Shown here: piece after piece, positions 37,942 to 48,104 of the stretch | How the letters are laid out: each line of letters opens with the position of its first letter | How positions within the stretch are numbered: the stretch's first letter is position 1 | Assembly: GCF_000271305.1 (NCBI RefSeq) | Contig: NZ_AKGD01000002.1 | Location: 124,001 to 188,000 of the forward strand | Direction: 5' to 3' | Source: Hydrocarboniphaga effusa AP103 | Lineage (GTDB): Bacteria; Pseudomonadota; Gammaproteobacteria; Nevskiales; Nevskiaceae | Length of the DNA stretch: 64,000 nucleotides | Notes under the pieces: generated by a model | What the model was told of the DNA's origin: nothing | The model's input: the letters and a program-made list of their open reading frames with translations, nothing else | The model's database searches: none | Made by a program: the position numbers and the translations under genes

Positions 37942-39459
37942 TCACTGCGCGGTCGGCATCACGAACTCCGGTCCTTTCGAGGCGCTGTCGGGCCAGCGCT
38001 GCATGATGCTCTTGTAGCGTGTGTAGAAGCGCACGCCTTCTTCGCCGTAGGCATGCGTGTCGCCGAACAGCGAGCGCTTCCAGCCGCCGAAGGAATGCCA
38101 GGCCATCGGCACCGGAATCGGCACATTGATCCCGACCATGCCGGCCTGCACGCGGCGCGAGAATTCGCGCGCAGTGGCTCCGTCGCGCGTAAAGCAGGCG
38201 GCGCCGTTGCCGAACTCGTGCGCGTTGACGAGTTCGAGCGCGGTGGCCAAGTCCGGAACGCGCACGATGCTCAGAACCGGCCCGAAAATTTCTTCCTCGT
38301 AGATCGTCATTCCGGGCCTGACCTTGTCGAACAAGGTGCCGCCCGTGAAGAATCCGTTCTCGTGTCCGGGCACTTTGAGGCCGCGGCCATCGACGACGAG
38401 CTCGGCACCTTCGGCGATGCCCTTTTCGATGTAGCGCTCGACCTTGGCCTTGTGCGCGGCGGTAATCAAAGGCCCCATTTCGGCGCGCGATTCCATGCCG
38501 TTGCCGATCACGAGTCGCCTGGCCTTTTCGGCCAGCCCGGCGACGAGCGTGTCGGCGACATCACCGACCGCGACGGCCACCGAGATCGCCATGCAACGCT
38601 CGCCGGCCGAGCCGTAGGCCGCGCCGACCAGCGCATCGACAGCCTGATCGAGATCGGCGTCGGGCATCACCACCATGTGGTTCTTCGCTCCGCCGAGCGC
38701 CTGCACGCGCTTGCCGCGGCGGCTGGCCTCGGCATAGAGGTATTCGGCGATCGGTGTGGAGCCGACGAACGAGAGCGCCTGCACGTCGGGATGCGCGAGC
38801 AGGCCGTCGACAGCAAACTTGTCGCCCTGCAGCACGTTGAACACGCCGTCGGGCAGGCCGGCTCTCTTGAGCAACTCGGCGACGAGCAGCGAAGCCGACG
38901 GATCACGCTCCGACGGCTTCAGCACGAAGGTGTTGCCGCAAGCCAGCGCGACCGGAAACATCCACATCGGCACCATCACCGGGAAGTTGAACGGTGTGAT
39001 GCCGGCGACCACGCCGAGCGGCTGACGCAGGTTCCAGTTGTCGATGCCGCCGCCGATGTTGTCGCTGTGCGAGCCGGTGAGCAGATGCGGCGCGTTCATC
39101 GCGAACTCGACCACTTCGATGCCGCGTGTGACTTCGCCCGAGGCATCCGAGAACACCTTGCCGTGTTCGCTCGTGATAATGGCGGCGAGTTCATCGCGAT
39201 GCGCTTCGAGCAGTTCGCGGAACTTCATGAGGATGCGCGCGCGGCGCAGCGGCGCGGTGCACGACCAGGCCGGGAATGCGGCCTTTGCGGCGGCGACGGC
39301 GGCGTCGACGTCGGCCTGCGTGGCGAGCGCCACCTTTCCGGTCACGGCACCGGTAGCCGGGTTGAACACATCACCGGTGTTCGCCTCGGCGGAGGGCTTG
39401 CGAACGGCGCCACCGATGTAATGGCCGAGAGTGGTGACGGTTGCGGCGCTGGAGCTCAT
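37942..39459 (-). CDS. mmsA: CoA-acylating methylmalonate-semialdehyde dehydrogenase
   Basis: A 505-residue aldehyde dehydrogenase that converts (methyl)malonate semialdehyde plus CoA and NAD+ into propionyl-CoA or acetyl-CoA and CO2 during valine, thymine and beta-alanine catabolism. The nucleophile is C289 in SAGERCMA. The general-base glutamate of hydrolytic ALDHs is replaced in [14 protein letters not shown], the hallmark of CoA-acylating MmsA. The ATG at 39459 gives the normal N-terminus; the upstream in-frame extension runs into the regulator's promoter region. It is transcribed divergently from the LysR gene, its probable regulator. Confidence 0.94.
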   Translation of the reverse strand: MSSSAATVTTLGHYIGGAVRKPSAEANTGDVFNPATGAVTGKVALATQADVDAAVAAAKAAFPAWSCTAPLRRARILMKFRELLEAHRDELAAIITSEHGKVFSDASGEVTRGIEVVEFAMNAPHLLTGSHSDNIGGGIDNWNLRQPLGVVAGITPFNFPVMVPMWMFPVALACGNTFVLKPSERDPSASLLVAELLKRAGLPDGVFNVLQGDKFAVDGLLAHPDVQALSFVGSTPIAEYLYAEASRRGKRVQALGGAKNHMVVMPDADLDQAVDALVGAAYGSAGERCMAISVAVAVGDVADTLVAGLAEKARRLVIGNGMESRAEMGPLITAAHKAKVERYIEKGIAEGAELVVDGRGLKVPGHENGFFTGGTLFDKVRPGMTIYEEEIFGPVLSIVRVPDLATALELVNAHEFGNGAACFTRDGATAREFSRRVQAGMVGINVPIPVPMAWHSFGGWKRSLFGDTHAYGEEGVRFYTRYKSIMQRWPDSASKGPEFVMPTAQ

Positions 39460-39540
39460 GTCCGATCTGCTTCGCTGTGGGAGCACGCTATTAAGCTGCA
39501 AAGCGGGCGAGGGTAGCCAATGAGTTAAACTGGCTTCGTT

Positions 39541-39557
39541 ATAAGAAATTCCAATAT
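39541..39557. promoter_or_regulatory. AT-rich dyad in the mmsA/lysR gap
   Basis: ATAAGAAATTCCAATAT has ATA/TAT ends and is the only strongly AT-rich patch in the 136-base divergent gap. It could be a LysR-type binding site or part of the promoters. Confidence 0.35.
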
Positions 39558-39595
39558 CGCATCTCCATCGCCTGCTCGAATATCCGCCGTCACGC

Positions 39596-40528
39596 ATGGA
39601 TCTCAAGCAACTGCGCATTTTCGATATGGTGGCCCGTCACGGCGGGATCACGCGTGCTGCCGAGGTCGTGCATCTCACGCAGTCGGCCCTGAGCCTGCAG
39701 CTCAAGTCGCTGCAGGAATCGATCGGCACTCCGCTGTTTCGCCGCACGCCGCGCGGCATGGAGCTGCTGCCGGCCGGACAGGCCTTGCTGCCCTATGCGC
39801 AGGCGGTGCTTGCGGCCTCGGCCGAATTCCAGTCCGCAGTCGAGCGCCTGTCCGAACGGGTCGCCGGCAAGCTTCGGATCGGCACGATCCTGGACCCCGA
39901 TTTCCTGCGCCTCGGTGCCTTGCTCGGGCTCATGCTCGAACGGCATCCAGCCTTGCACACCGACGTCTCGCACGGCATTTCGGGCTGGGTACTCGCTCAG
40001 GTGCAGTCCGGCGAACTCGACGTCGGGTTTTATCTCGGTGTACCGGAAGACAAGCGTCTGCATGCCGTGGTGTTGACGAGTTTCGACTATCGCGTTTCGG
40101 CTCCGCGCGCCTGGAAGCCGCGGGTCGCGCAGGCGGGCTGGCCCGAACTCGTGCAACTGCCCTGGGTCTGGACGCCGCCGGAATCGGTGCACAACCGGCT
40201 GTTGAGCAAGCGCTTCGAGGCCGCTCGTGCGACGCCGAAGATCGCGGCGCAGGTCGATGTCGAGCCGTCGATGCTCGATCTCGTACGGGCCGGCGTCGGG
40301 CTTTCGCTCGTGCGCGAGTCGATCGCCCGTTCCGAGAGCCGGGCCGGACGCATTGCGCTGTCTCCGGTTTCGCTGAGTACCGAGCTCACGCTCGTCTGCC
40401 TCAAGCGTCGCAGCCAGGAGCCGGCGGTGGTCGCGATGTTCGCGCTCGCCGAAGAACTCTGGGGCGACGCCCCCAAATCGGCCGCCAGCGAGGTCGTCGA
40501 GACCGCGTTCCCGCGCTTCGGTCTCTAA
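39596..40528 (+). CDS. LysR-family transcriptional regulator
   Basis: A 310-residue LysR-type regulator. The N-terminal winged helix is clear ([22 protein letters not shown], then [18 protein letters not shown]). A substrate-binding domain occupies about residues 90-300. Being divergent from mmsA, it probably controls mmsA and itself in response to a valine-pathway or related metabolite. This is inference from position. Confidence 0.88.
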   Translation: MDLKQLRIFDMVARHGGITRAAEVVHLTQSALSLQLKSLQESIGTPLFRRTPRGMELLPAGQALLPYAQAVLAASAEFQSAVERLSERVAGKLRIGTILDPDFLRLGALLGLMLERHPALHTDVSHGISGWVLAQVQSGELDVGFYLGVPEDKRLHAVVLTSFDYRVSAPRAWKPRVAQAGWPELVQLPWVWTPPESVHNRLLSKRFEAARATPKIAAQVDVEPSMLDLVRAGVGLSLVRESIARSESRAGRIALSPVSLSTELTLVCLKRRSQEPAVVAMFALAEELWGDAPKSAASEVVETAFPRFGL

Positions 40529-40552
40529 CGCCTCGGCGGGAGCCCGAAGCGT

Positions 40553-41515
40553 TCAGGCCGACCAGGGCGAGGGCAGGCCCGGATCGGTGGCCGTGATCAC
40601 GCGATTCAGGAACTGCCGCAGCAGGCGCGATTCGCTCGGATCGAAACCGTTCTCGGCATCGTCGTTGGCCGCTTGCGCCGCAGCGAGCAATTCGACGACC
40701 ACATGCTGGCCTTGGCTCGTCAGCGTCAGCCGTGCGTCGGCCTGGCTGCCGATGTCGACGAAGCCGAGATCCGACAGGCGTCGCGCACAGCCGATGTCGA
40801 CGTGATTGCCCGAATAGGAAACGAGTCGATCGAGCTCGGAGACCGTGCGTCCATCGCGCACACCGAGCATGCTGAGCGCGAAATAGTCCGCGATGCCAAG
40901 CTGGTGACGATCGAGTTCCGGACGCAGGCGAGCGAACAGCTGGTGATACGCGCGTCCGAGCTGATAGATCAGGAAATCCGGAGCGAAGGCGCCGGGCGCC
41001 GACGAGGTGTCCACCGCCGGAATCGGACCGCTCGCCTTCGGCAGGGCGAAAGCATAGCGCCCGCCCTTGAATACCAGCGGCTCGCGATCGTGGTGATCGA
41101 ACTCGAGCACCTCGCCGACCAGGATCAGGTGATCGCCGCCTTCGTACTGGAACGCCATGCGGCACTGGAAGCGCGCTGTACAGCCATCGAGCAGCGGAAC
41201 GCCGCCGGGCCCGCGGCTCGGGCTCAGGCCCGCGAAGCGATCGACTCCGCGCTTGGAGAAGTGGCTGGCCAGCACGTCCTGGTCGCTCGCCAGGATGTGT
41301 ACCGCGAAGTGGCTCGCCGAAGTGAAGGTGGCGATGTTGCTCGAGGTACGGGCAATGCTCCACAGCACCATCGGCGGGTCGAGCGACACCGAGTTGAAGC
41401 TGTTCGCGGTGACGCCGACGTTGTTGCCGTCCTGGTCGACCGTGGTGACGATGGTGACGCCCGTCGTGAAGCTGCCGAGTGCCTGGCGGAAGGATTTTGC
41501 GTCGATGCTGTCCAT
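40553..41515 (-). CDS. Flavin reductase fused to a MarR-like domain (C1-HpaH reductase type)
   Basis: A 320-residue two-domain protein. Residues 1-160 are a flavin-reductase-like FMN-binding barrel (FTTGVTIVTTVDQDGN, GVTANSFNSVSLDPPM). Residues 170-310 form a winged-helix region resembling MarR regulators (YFALSMLGVRDGRTVSELDRL, GARRL-like recognition helix, DARLTLTSQGQHVV). The same fusion occurs in the reductase component of Acinetobacter p-hydroxyphenylacetate 3-hydroxylase, where the aromatic substrate binds the MarR-like part and stimulates NADH oxidation. No flavin-dependent oxygenase partner lies beside it here, so the substrate is unknown. The ATG at 41515 fits the domain start; an upstream extension of 108 codons is spurious. 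Confidence 0.82.
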   Translation of the reverse strand: MDSIDAKSFRQALGSFTTGVTIVTTVDQDGNNVGVTANSFNSVSLDPPMVLWSIARTSSNIATFTSASHFAVHILASDQDVLASHFSKRGVDRFAGLSPSRGPGGVPLLDGCTARFQCRMAFQYEGGDHLILVGEVLEFDHHDREPLVFKGGRYAFALPKASGPIPAVDTSSAPGAFAPDFLIYQLGRAYHQLFARLRPELDRHQLGIADYFALSMLGVRDGRTVSELDRLVSYSGNHVDIGCARRLSDLGFVDIGSQADARLTLTSQGQHVVVELLAAAQAANDDAENGFDPSESRLLRQFLNRVITATDPGLPSPWSA

Positions 41516-41954
41516 GCCTGGCTCCGCTGCGTCCAACGCCGATTTCGGTCTGGTCCGCCTTGTGTTGATCAACGGTAGGTTCGTGCGAGAAACGAATTCT
41601 CGCGTGCTTGTTCTCGGCCTGCGAGCGTCAGTCCAGCCTTGCGGGAGAGCGCGAGGCTTTCCTGCCACAGCCGAACCGCGGCGGCGCTGACGTCGATCGG
41701 TTTTCGCTTGTGATGATAAGCGCCGCTGCAGCGTCCGGGCTCGTCGCCGGGCACCATGAAAGCGATCGTGCGCGCGGCCCCTCCGAGCTGAAGGCCACAG
41801 GCTGCTGGGTTGCCATGTAGCGCTGCGTGCTGTCCGCATGGCTGGCGGTCAAGTGCAAGATAGGCATCTTCGGCACCGCCAAACTGGTTGGCGAGCGGGC
41901 GACCGAGTAGCATCGGGCGTATCGCCGCTTGGCGACAGTTTTGCCGAGGTTCAC
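41516..41954. other. Apparently non-coding gap upstream of the flavin reductase
   Basis: This 439-base stretch holds no gene I can support. Short open frames exist on both strands, but none has a recognisable domain, a good ribosome site or neighbour-like codon use. The flavin reductase promoter should lie in its left part. GAGGT at 41946-41950 serves the next small gene. Confidence 0.5.
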
Positions 41955-42122
41955 ATGAAACACTTGCTGATCGCGATACCGGTTTTGCTGCTGGCGCTGG
42001 CCCTTTACGTCGTCGGATTCGGCAGCGGCGCGATCGCCCTTATCGGAATCGGTGCCGTGCTCGAAGCGGGCGTTTGGCTCGGCCTGTTCCATGCCGGGCG
42101 GAATCGCACCGGAACCGCTTAG
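41955..42122 (+). CDS. Small membrane protein, 55 residues
   Basis: A hydrophobic miniprotein with two predicted helices (residues 3-20 and 24-45) separated by GFGSG and ending in GRNRTGTA. GAGGT precedes its ATG at a good distance. It lies alone on the plus strand between minus-strand genes and converges on a crotonase gene. Function unknown. Confidence 0.6.
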   Translation: MKHLLIAIPVLLLALALYVVGFGSGAIALIGIGAVLEAGVWLGLFHAGRNRTGTA

Positions 42123-42159
42123 GCCAAGCGGTTTCATCCATCGTGGGCACTGCTTTTTC

Positions 42160-42930
42160 TCAGTGCCCTTTGAAGTTGCCAGGGCGGCGTTCCGTCATCG
42201 CGCGGACGCCTTCGGCGAAATCCTCGGTCTTCTGTAGCTCGATCTGAACGCCATGCTCGTGCACGAGCGTGGCGCGGACTTTCTCGAGCAGATCGCCGCG
42301 CAGCGTCGCGCGCGTCGTCCGTAGCGACAGCGGGGCGTTCTCGGCGATCTCTGCTGCGAACTGCAGCGTCGCCGCATTCAAGGATTCGGCGCTCGCCGCG
42401 CGATCGACCAGACCCCAGCCCGCGACTTCCTCGGTCTTGTAGCGCGCGCCGCTCAGGAACATCAGCGCGGCTCGCTGCTGACCGATCACGCGCGGCAAGG
42501 TGTGCGTGAGCGCGAAGCCCGGGTGAAAGCCGAGCTTGACGAAGTTGGCCGAGAAGCGCGCCTCGGGCGAGGCCACGCGAAAATCGGCCGCGATCGCGAG
42601 TCCCAGGCCCGCGCCGATCGCAGCGCCCTGCACCGACGCGATGATCGGCTTGCGGCTCGCGAAGATGCGCAAGGCCTGATCGTAGAACTCGCGCAGCGGA
42701 TCGGAGCCGCTCGCGCCGAAGCCGTTCGCAGACACCAGGTCCGCGCCCGCGCAGAACGACTTGCCTTCGGACGCGAGCACGATGGCGCGCACCGCGTCGT
42801 CCGCATCGCTGCGATCGAGCGCATCGGCGATCAGCCGCAGCAGCCCCACGGTCGCGAAATTCAGTGGCGGATTGCGGAACCTCAGCAGCGCGACATGGCC
42901 GTGCCGCTGCAGGTCGACATGCTCGCTCAT
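42160..42930 (-). CDS. Crotonase-superfamily protein lacking both hydratase glutamates
   Basis: A 256-residue enoyl-CoA hydratase/isomerase fold. The oxyanion-hole segments FCAGADL (59-65) and GAAIGAGLG (102-110) are intact, so it should bind acyl-CoA. Aligning by eye to rat enoyl-CoA hydratase, however, the positions of the two catalytic glutamates (rat E144 and E164) are G110 and F130 here. It is therefore unlikely to be a standard hydratase and may be an isomerase, a thioesterase or another crotonase type. It lies 18 bases downstream of the second crotonase in one operon with the CoA-transferase and lyase. Confidence 0.82.
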   Translation of the reverse strand: MSEHVDLQRHGHVALLRFRNPPLNFATVGLLRLIADALDRSDADDAVRAIVLASEGKSFCAGADLVSANGFGASGSDPLREFYDQALRIFASRKPIIASVQGAAIGAGLGLAIAADFRVASPEARFSANFVKLGFHPGFALTHTLPRVIGQQRAALMFLSGARYKTEEVAGWGLVDRAASAESLNAATLQFAAEIAENAPLSLRTTRATLRGDLLEKVRATLVHEHGVQIELQKTEDFAEGVRAMTERRPGNFKGH

Positions 42931-42948
42931 CGTTCGATCATCGTTCGC

Positions 42949-43728
42949 TCAGCGGCCTTGCCACTGCGGCTTGCGCTTCTCGGCGAAAGCGCGCGGACCT
43001 TCCTGCGCATCGCTGCTGCAGTAGGTGTATTCGTGCGCGGCGCGGGCGGCCTGCAGTGCCGCGCCTCGGCCCATTTCGGTCGCCAGCATCACGGTTTCGC
43101 GGCCGGCCTTCACCGACAGCGGAGCGCCTTCGAGAATCTCCTGGGCGAGCTCGATCGCCGCAGCCAGCAGCGCGGCCGGCTCGGCGAGGCGATTGACCAG
43201 GCCGATCTCGTAGGCGCGCTGCGCGGTGATCGGCTTACCGGTCAGGATGATCTCCATCATGATGCGCTGCGGAATCATGTGGATCAGCGGCGCGGCCCAC
43301 GGCGAGCCGCGGCCGACCTTGACCTCGGTGATCGCGAACCGGGCCGCCGTGCTCGCGACGCAGAGATCGCAGGCCTGCGCGATCATCCAGCCGCCGGCGA
43401 ACGCCACGCCGTTGACCGCTGCGATGGTCGGCTTCGACAGCTGGATGTTGTCGTAGGGCATCGGGAACATGTCGCGCGGAGGCACGCGCAGCCCGCGATC
43501 GACCATCTCCTTGAGATCGCCGCCCGCGCAGAAGGCTTTCTCGCCCGAGCCGGTCAGAATCGCCACGCGCAGGCTGTCGTCTTGCTCGAAGCGTTGCCAG
43601 GCCGCGAACAGGCCTTCGCGAACGTCGCGGCTCAGCGCGTTGCGCGTATCCGGACGGTTGATCGTGATGATGGCGATGCCGTCTTCGCGCGCATCGAACA
43701 GCACCGCGTCGTTTTGAGAACCGCTCAT
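42949..43728 (-). CDS. Crotonase-superfamily enoyl-CoA hydratase/isomerase
   Basis: A 259-residue crotonase with oxyanion-hole segments FCAGGDL and AVNGVAFAGG. By eye, the first catalytic glutamate position is M115 but the second is retained as E135 in ITEVKVG. A single glutamate is typical of enoyl-CoA isomerases and some special hydratases, so the reaction is open. It abuts the CoA-transferase stop directly, in the same operon as the CitE-like lyase. The pathway is a branched or dicarboxylic acyl-CoA route. Confidence 0.85.
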   Translation of the reverse strand: MSGSQNDAVLFDAREDGIAIITINRPDTRNALSRDVREGLFAAWQRFEQDDSLRVAILTGSGEKAFCAGGDLKEMVDRGLRVPPRDMFPMPYDNIQLSKPTIAAVNGVAFAGGWMIAQACDLCVASTAARFAITEVKVGRGSPWAAPLIHMIPQRIMMEIILTGKPITAQRAYEIGLVNRLAEPAALLAAAIELAQEILEGAPLSVKAGRETVMLATEMGRGAALQAARAAHEYTYCSSDAQEGPRAFAEKRKPQWQGR

Positions 43729-45000
43729 TTAGAACCCTCTCTTCTGAATTTCGTAAGCAGCGCGATCGAGTTCCTCGCGGAAGTCCGGATGCGCGATCGC
43801 GATGAGCCGGCGCGTGCGCTCGGCCAGTGTCTGTCCCTTGAGTTCGGCGGCGCCGAATTCGGTCACGATCACATCGACATCGCTGCGTGCGGTCGTCACC
43901 GGTCCCGACAGCGTCGGCACGATCTTGCTGATGCTGCCGCCCTTGGCGGTCGCCGACAGCGCGATGATCGAGCGCCCGCCCTTGCTGCGCGAACCCGCGC
44001 GCACGAAGTCGACTTGTCCGCCGGTTCCGCCGAGATACGCGCTGCCGCTCTGCTCGGCGTTGACCTGGCCGGTCAGATCCACTTCGAGCGCCGAGTTGAT
44101 CGTGACGAGACGATCGAGCTTCGCGAGCACCGCGGCATCGTGCGTATAGCTTGTCGCGCACATGCGCATGCTCTTGTTGTGGTGCGCCCACTGGTAGAGC
44201 TTGCGCGTGCCGATCAGCGCGCCGTTGATCGAAACGCCGGTGTCGATGGCCTTGCGCGCATTGGTGATGACGCCGGCTTCGACGAGCTCGACGAGCCCGT
44301 CGCCGAGCATGCCCGAGTGCACGCCGAGATCCTTGCGATCGCGCAGCAGGCGCAGGATCGCGTCGGGCACCGCGCCGACGCCGGTCTGCAGCACCGAGCC
44401 GTCTTCGATGTAGGCCGCGGCGAATTTGGCGATGGCCTCGTCGGTCTCGCCGATCCTGGCGGCGGCGACTTCCACCGGCATGCGCGAGACCTGCACCGCG
44501 CAGTCGATGCGCGAGGCCGGCAGCCGTTCGCCATGCGTGTACGGAACCTGGTCGTTGACTTCGGCGATGACGACGCGGGCTTTCTTCACCGCGGACTGCA
44601 CGTAGTCGGCGATCAGGCCGAAGCTGTGCTCGCCGTTTTCATCGGCCGGACTCACCTGCACGAAGGCGACGTCGCAGCCGATGATGCCTTGCTCGATCAT
44701 CGGGCCGATCTGGCTCACGTGGCAGGGCACCACGCCGAGCGTGTGCGCGGCCGTCAGCGTTCGCAGGGTGCCGATCGCGCCCATGCTCGACAGCGAAAAC
44801 TGGCCCGCGGCTTCGGGCGTCAGCAGTTTCGAGAAACTCGTCCCCGCGAACGCCGACAGCTCGCCGATGCCGCTCGCCTGCATGATCAGCGCTTCGATGA
44901 GCGACTGCGGCTCGCCGCAGGCCTGGCCCCAGACGATGCGATCGCCGCGCTTGAGGAACTTGCCGAGGTCGAGCCCTGCGGCGTCGGTCCGCACGCTCAC
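43729..45000 (-). CDS. Acetyl-CoA hydrolase/transferase-family CoA-transferase (Cat2/RipA-like)
   Basis: A 423-residue CoA-transferase of the 4-hydroxybutyrate/itaconate group. The likely catalytic glutamate is E306 in NSALEVDLTGQVNAEQ, and GxGxxPDAIL and a C-terminal ATAKGGSISKIVP are family blocks. It starts with GTG at 45000, overlapping the CitE-like stop as GTGA, so the two are translationally coupled. CoA-transferase plus CitE-type lyase is the arrangement used for itaconate breakdown (RipA/RipC, Ict/Ccl). Substrates here are not proven and could be other hydroxy- or dicarboxylic acids. Confidence 0.88.
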   Translation of the reverse strand: MSVRTDAAGLDLGKFLKRGDRIVWGQACGEPQSLIEALIMQASGIGELSAFAGTSFSKLLTPEAAGQFSLSSMGAIGTLRTLTAAHTLGVVPCHVSQIGPMIEQGIIGCDVAFVQVSPADENGEHSFGLIADYVQSAVKKARVVIAEVNDQVPYTHGERLPASRIDCAVQVSRMPVEVAAARIGETDEAIAKFAAAYIEDGSVLQTGVGAVPDAILRLLRDRKDLGVHSGMLGDGLVELVEAGVITNARKAIDTGVSINGALIGTRKLYQWAHHNKSMRMCATSYTHDAAVLAKLDRLVTINSALEVDLTGQVNAEQSGSAYLGGTGGQVDFVRAGSRSKGGRSIIALSATAKGGSISKIVPTLSGPVTTARSDVDVIVTEFGAAELKGQTLAERTRRLIAIAHPDFREELDRAAYEIQKRGF

Positions 45001-45890
45001 GTGCGGCCTGCGAGCTTGAGCAGCTGCTGCGCGCGCGCCAGATGCGGGCGATCGAGCATCGCGCCCTTGTAGCCGATGGTGCCGAGCCCCGGATTGGCCG
45101 CGAACAGATCGACGATCTCGCGCGCCGCGACGAGCTCGTCTTCGGACGGCGAGAACGCCTCGTTGATGACGTCGACCTGCGCCGGATGAATCGCGAACAT
45201 GCCGCGCCAGCCGGCGCGGCGCATCTGCACCGCACGCTTGCGCAGGCCGTCGAGATCGCGGAAATCGCCATGAATGGTTTCGATCGCGGCGACGCCGGCC
45301 GCCGCTGCGCCGAGCAGGCAGAGGCTGCGCGCGAGATCGTAGGTGTAGCCGTAGCTGCCGTCGGCGTTCTTGTTTTCGCTCGCGCCGAGCGAATCGGCGA
45401 GATCTTCGGCGCCCCAGGACATCGCCACGAGTCGCGGCGCGCCCTTGTAGGTGCCGGTGTTGAACACGCCTTCGGCGGTCTCGGTGACGAGCGCGAACAC
45501 CGGCGTCGAACCGGGCGCGATGCCGTACGCCACTTCGAGTGCGGACAGGTAGTGATCGAGCTCGACCACGTCGTTTCCGCTGCGCGATTTCGGCAGGATG
45601 ATGCCGCCCGGCTTGCTCGGCATCACCGCCGCGAGATCGATCAACGCATGCGGGCCATCGAGCGGGTTGATGCGCACCCACAGCCGTGAGCGCGCTTGCT
45701 CCGCCTGAGCCTGGAGAAACGCCGAAACCAGCTTGCGGGCCTTGGGCTTTTCGTCGACGGTGACGGCGTCCTCGAGATCGAGAATGACGACATCGGCCGT
45801 TCCGGCGGTGGCCTTCTCCATCTTCTTCTCGCTGTCGCCCGGAGCGAACAGCCAGGAGCGGGCGCTGAAAGTTTTGCGTTCTGCCGCCAT
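44997..45890 (-). CDS. CitE-like CoA-ester lyase (citramalyl/malyl-CoA lyase family)
   Basis: A 297-residue TIM-barrel enzyme of the HpcH/HpaI-CitE family. Visible are SWLFAPGDS, ILDLEDAV (E40, D41), RINPLDGP (R73), TETAEGVF, SWGAEDLADSLG (D163) and AIHPAQV, which form the Mg2+/acyl-CoA site. Members cleave citramalyl-CoA, malyl-CoA or related beta-hydroxyacyl-CoA esters into acetyl-CoA or propionyl-CoA plus a keto acid. It is the first gene of a four-gene operon with the CoA-transferase and two crotonases. A stand-alone CitE of this sort is not the citrate lyase subunit, as CitD and CitF are absent. Confidence 0.87.
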   Translation of the reverse strand: MAAERKTFSARSWLFAPGDSEKKMEKATAGTADVVILDLEDAVTVDEKPKARKLVSAFLQAQAEQARSRLWVRINPLDGPHALIDLAAVMPSKPGGIILPKSRSGNDVVELDHYLSALEVAYGIAPGSTPVFALVTETAEGVFNTGTYKGAPRLVAMSWGAEDLADSLGASENKNADGSYGYTYDLARSLCLLGAAAAGVAAIETIHGDFRDLDGLRKRAVQMRRAGWRGMFAIHPAQVDVINEAFSPSEDELVAAREIVDLFAANPGLGTIGYKGAMLDRPHLARAQQLLKLAGRT

Positions 45891-46261
45891 TTCGTTTCTT
45901 TTCCTCGTTCTTGTCGCGCCCAGATGAGATCAGCATCGCTACGAATCGGCAAGATTCATTGGGGCCAGGATTCGTCGCGACGATTGGGCTAGTTCCAGCC
46001 CTTTTTTGCGATCAAAGCAGGATCATCCGGAGGGCTGGCCGGCACGCTGCGCGGAATCGTCGCTTGGCGCAGCCGCCGGTCGAGGAACTGCCGCGCCGGC
46101 CCCTGCCGCCCGGCGAGCGTCGATGGCTCGGTTGCCGGACAGCCGGCGCATGGTGATCGCCTGCGCGCTGTAGGCTAGGCGTCCGCGCAGCGTCGCGATA
46201 CCAGACATCGACTGAAAAACGCTCAAAACGATCATCGGGGCGAACCCGAAAAGGACTGTGA
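45891..46261. other. Divergent gap between the CitE-like operon and the SDR operon
   Basis: A 371-base region that must hold promoters for both directions. No gene is evident. It contains one terminator-like element (45986-46007). A GGACTG ribosome-site-like sequence lies just before the SDR start. Confidence 0.5.
45986..46007 (+). terminator. Intrinsic-terminator-like hairpin in a divergent gap
   Basis: GGGCT and AGCCC arms with a six-base loop are followed by six T residues on the plus strand. No plus-strand gene precedes it within the gap, so it may end a short leader or small RNA. The stem is short. Confidence 0.45.
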
Positions 46262-48000
<1,739 letters not shown>

Positions 48001-48044
48001 GTCATCCGGCATCGGCGGCCTGGCGTCGACACTTCGCGGGCATG

Positions 48045-48085
48045 AAAAAAGCCGGCTGCGGACTCGCTCCGCAGCCGGCCTTTTT
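48045..48085. terminator. Strong bidirectional terminator between NMO and thiolase genes
   Basis: GCCGGCTGCGGA (48051-48062) pairs perfectly with TCCGCAGCCGGC (48068-48079) around CTCGC. Six A residues lie on the left and five T residues on the right, so it can stop transcription from both converging genes. Confidence 0.93.
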
Positions 48086-48104
48086 CGTTGACCCGAGCGC
48101 CGGA

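Noticed and set aside
41569-41913. Minus-strand frame in the gap upstream of the flavin reductase
   Set aside because: No recognisable domain, no good ribosome site and no context; kept as non-coding.
42502-45072. 856-codon plus-strand frame across the crotonase/CoA-transferase genes
   Set aside because: It crosses several well-supported minus-strand genes and has shadow-type composition.
44997-45890. Citrate lyase beta subunit as part of citrate fermentation
   Set aside because: CitC, CitD, CitF and CitG are absent; pairing with a Cat2-type CoA-transferase points to a stand-alone acyl-CoA lyase.
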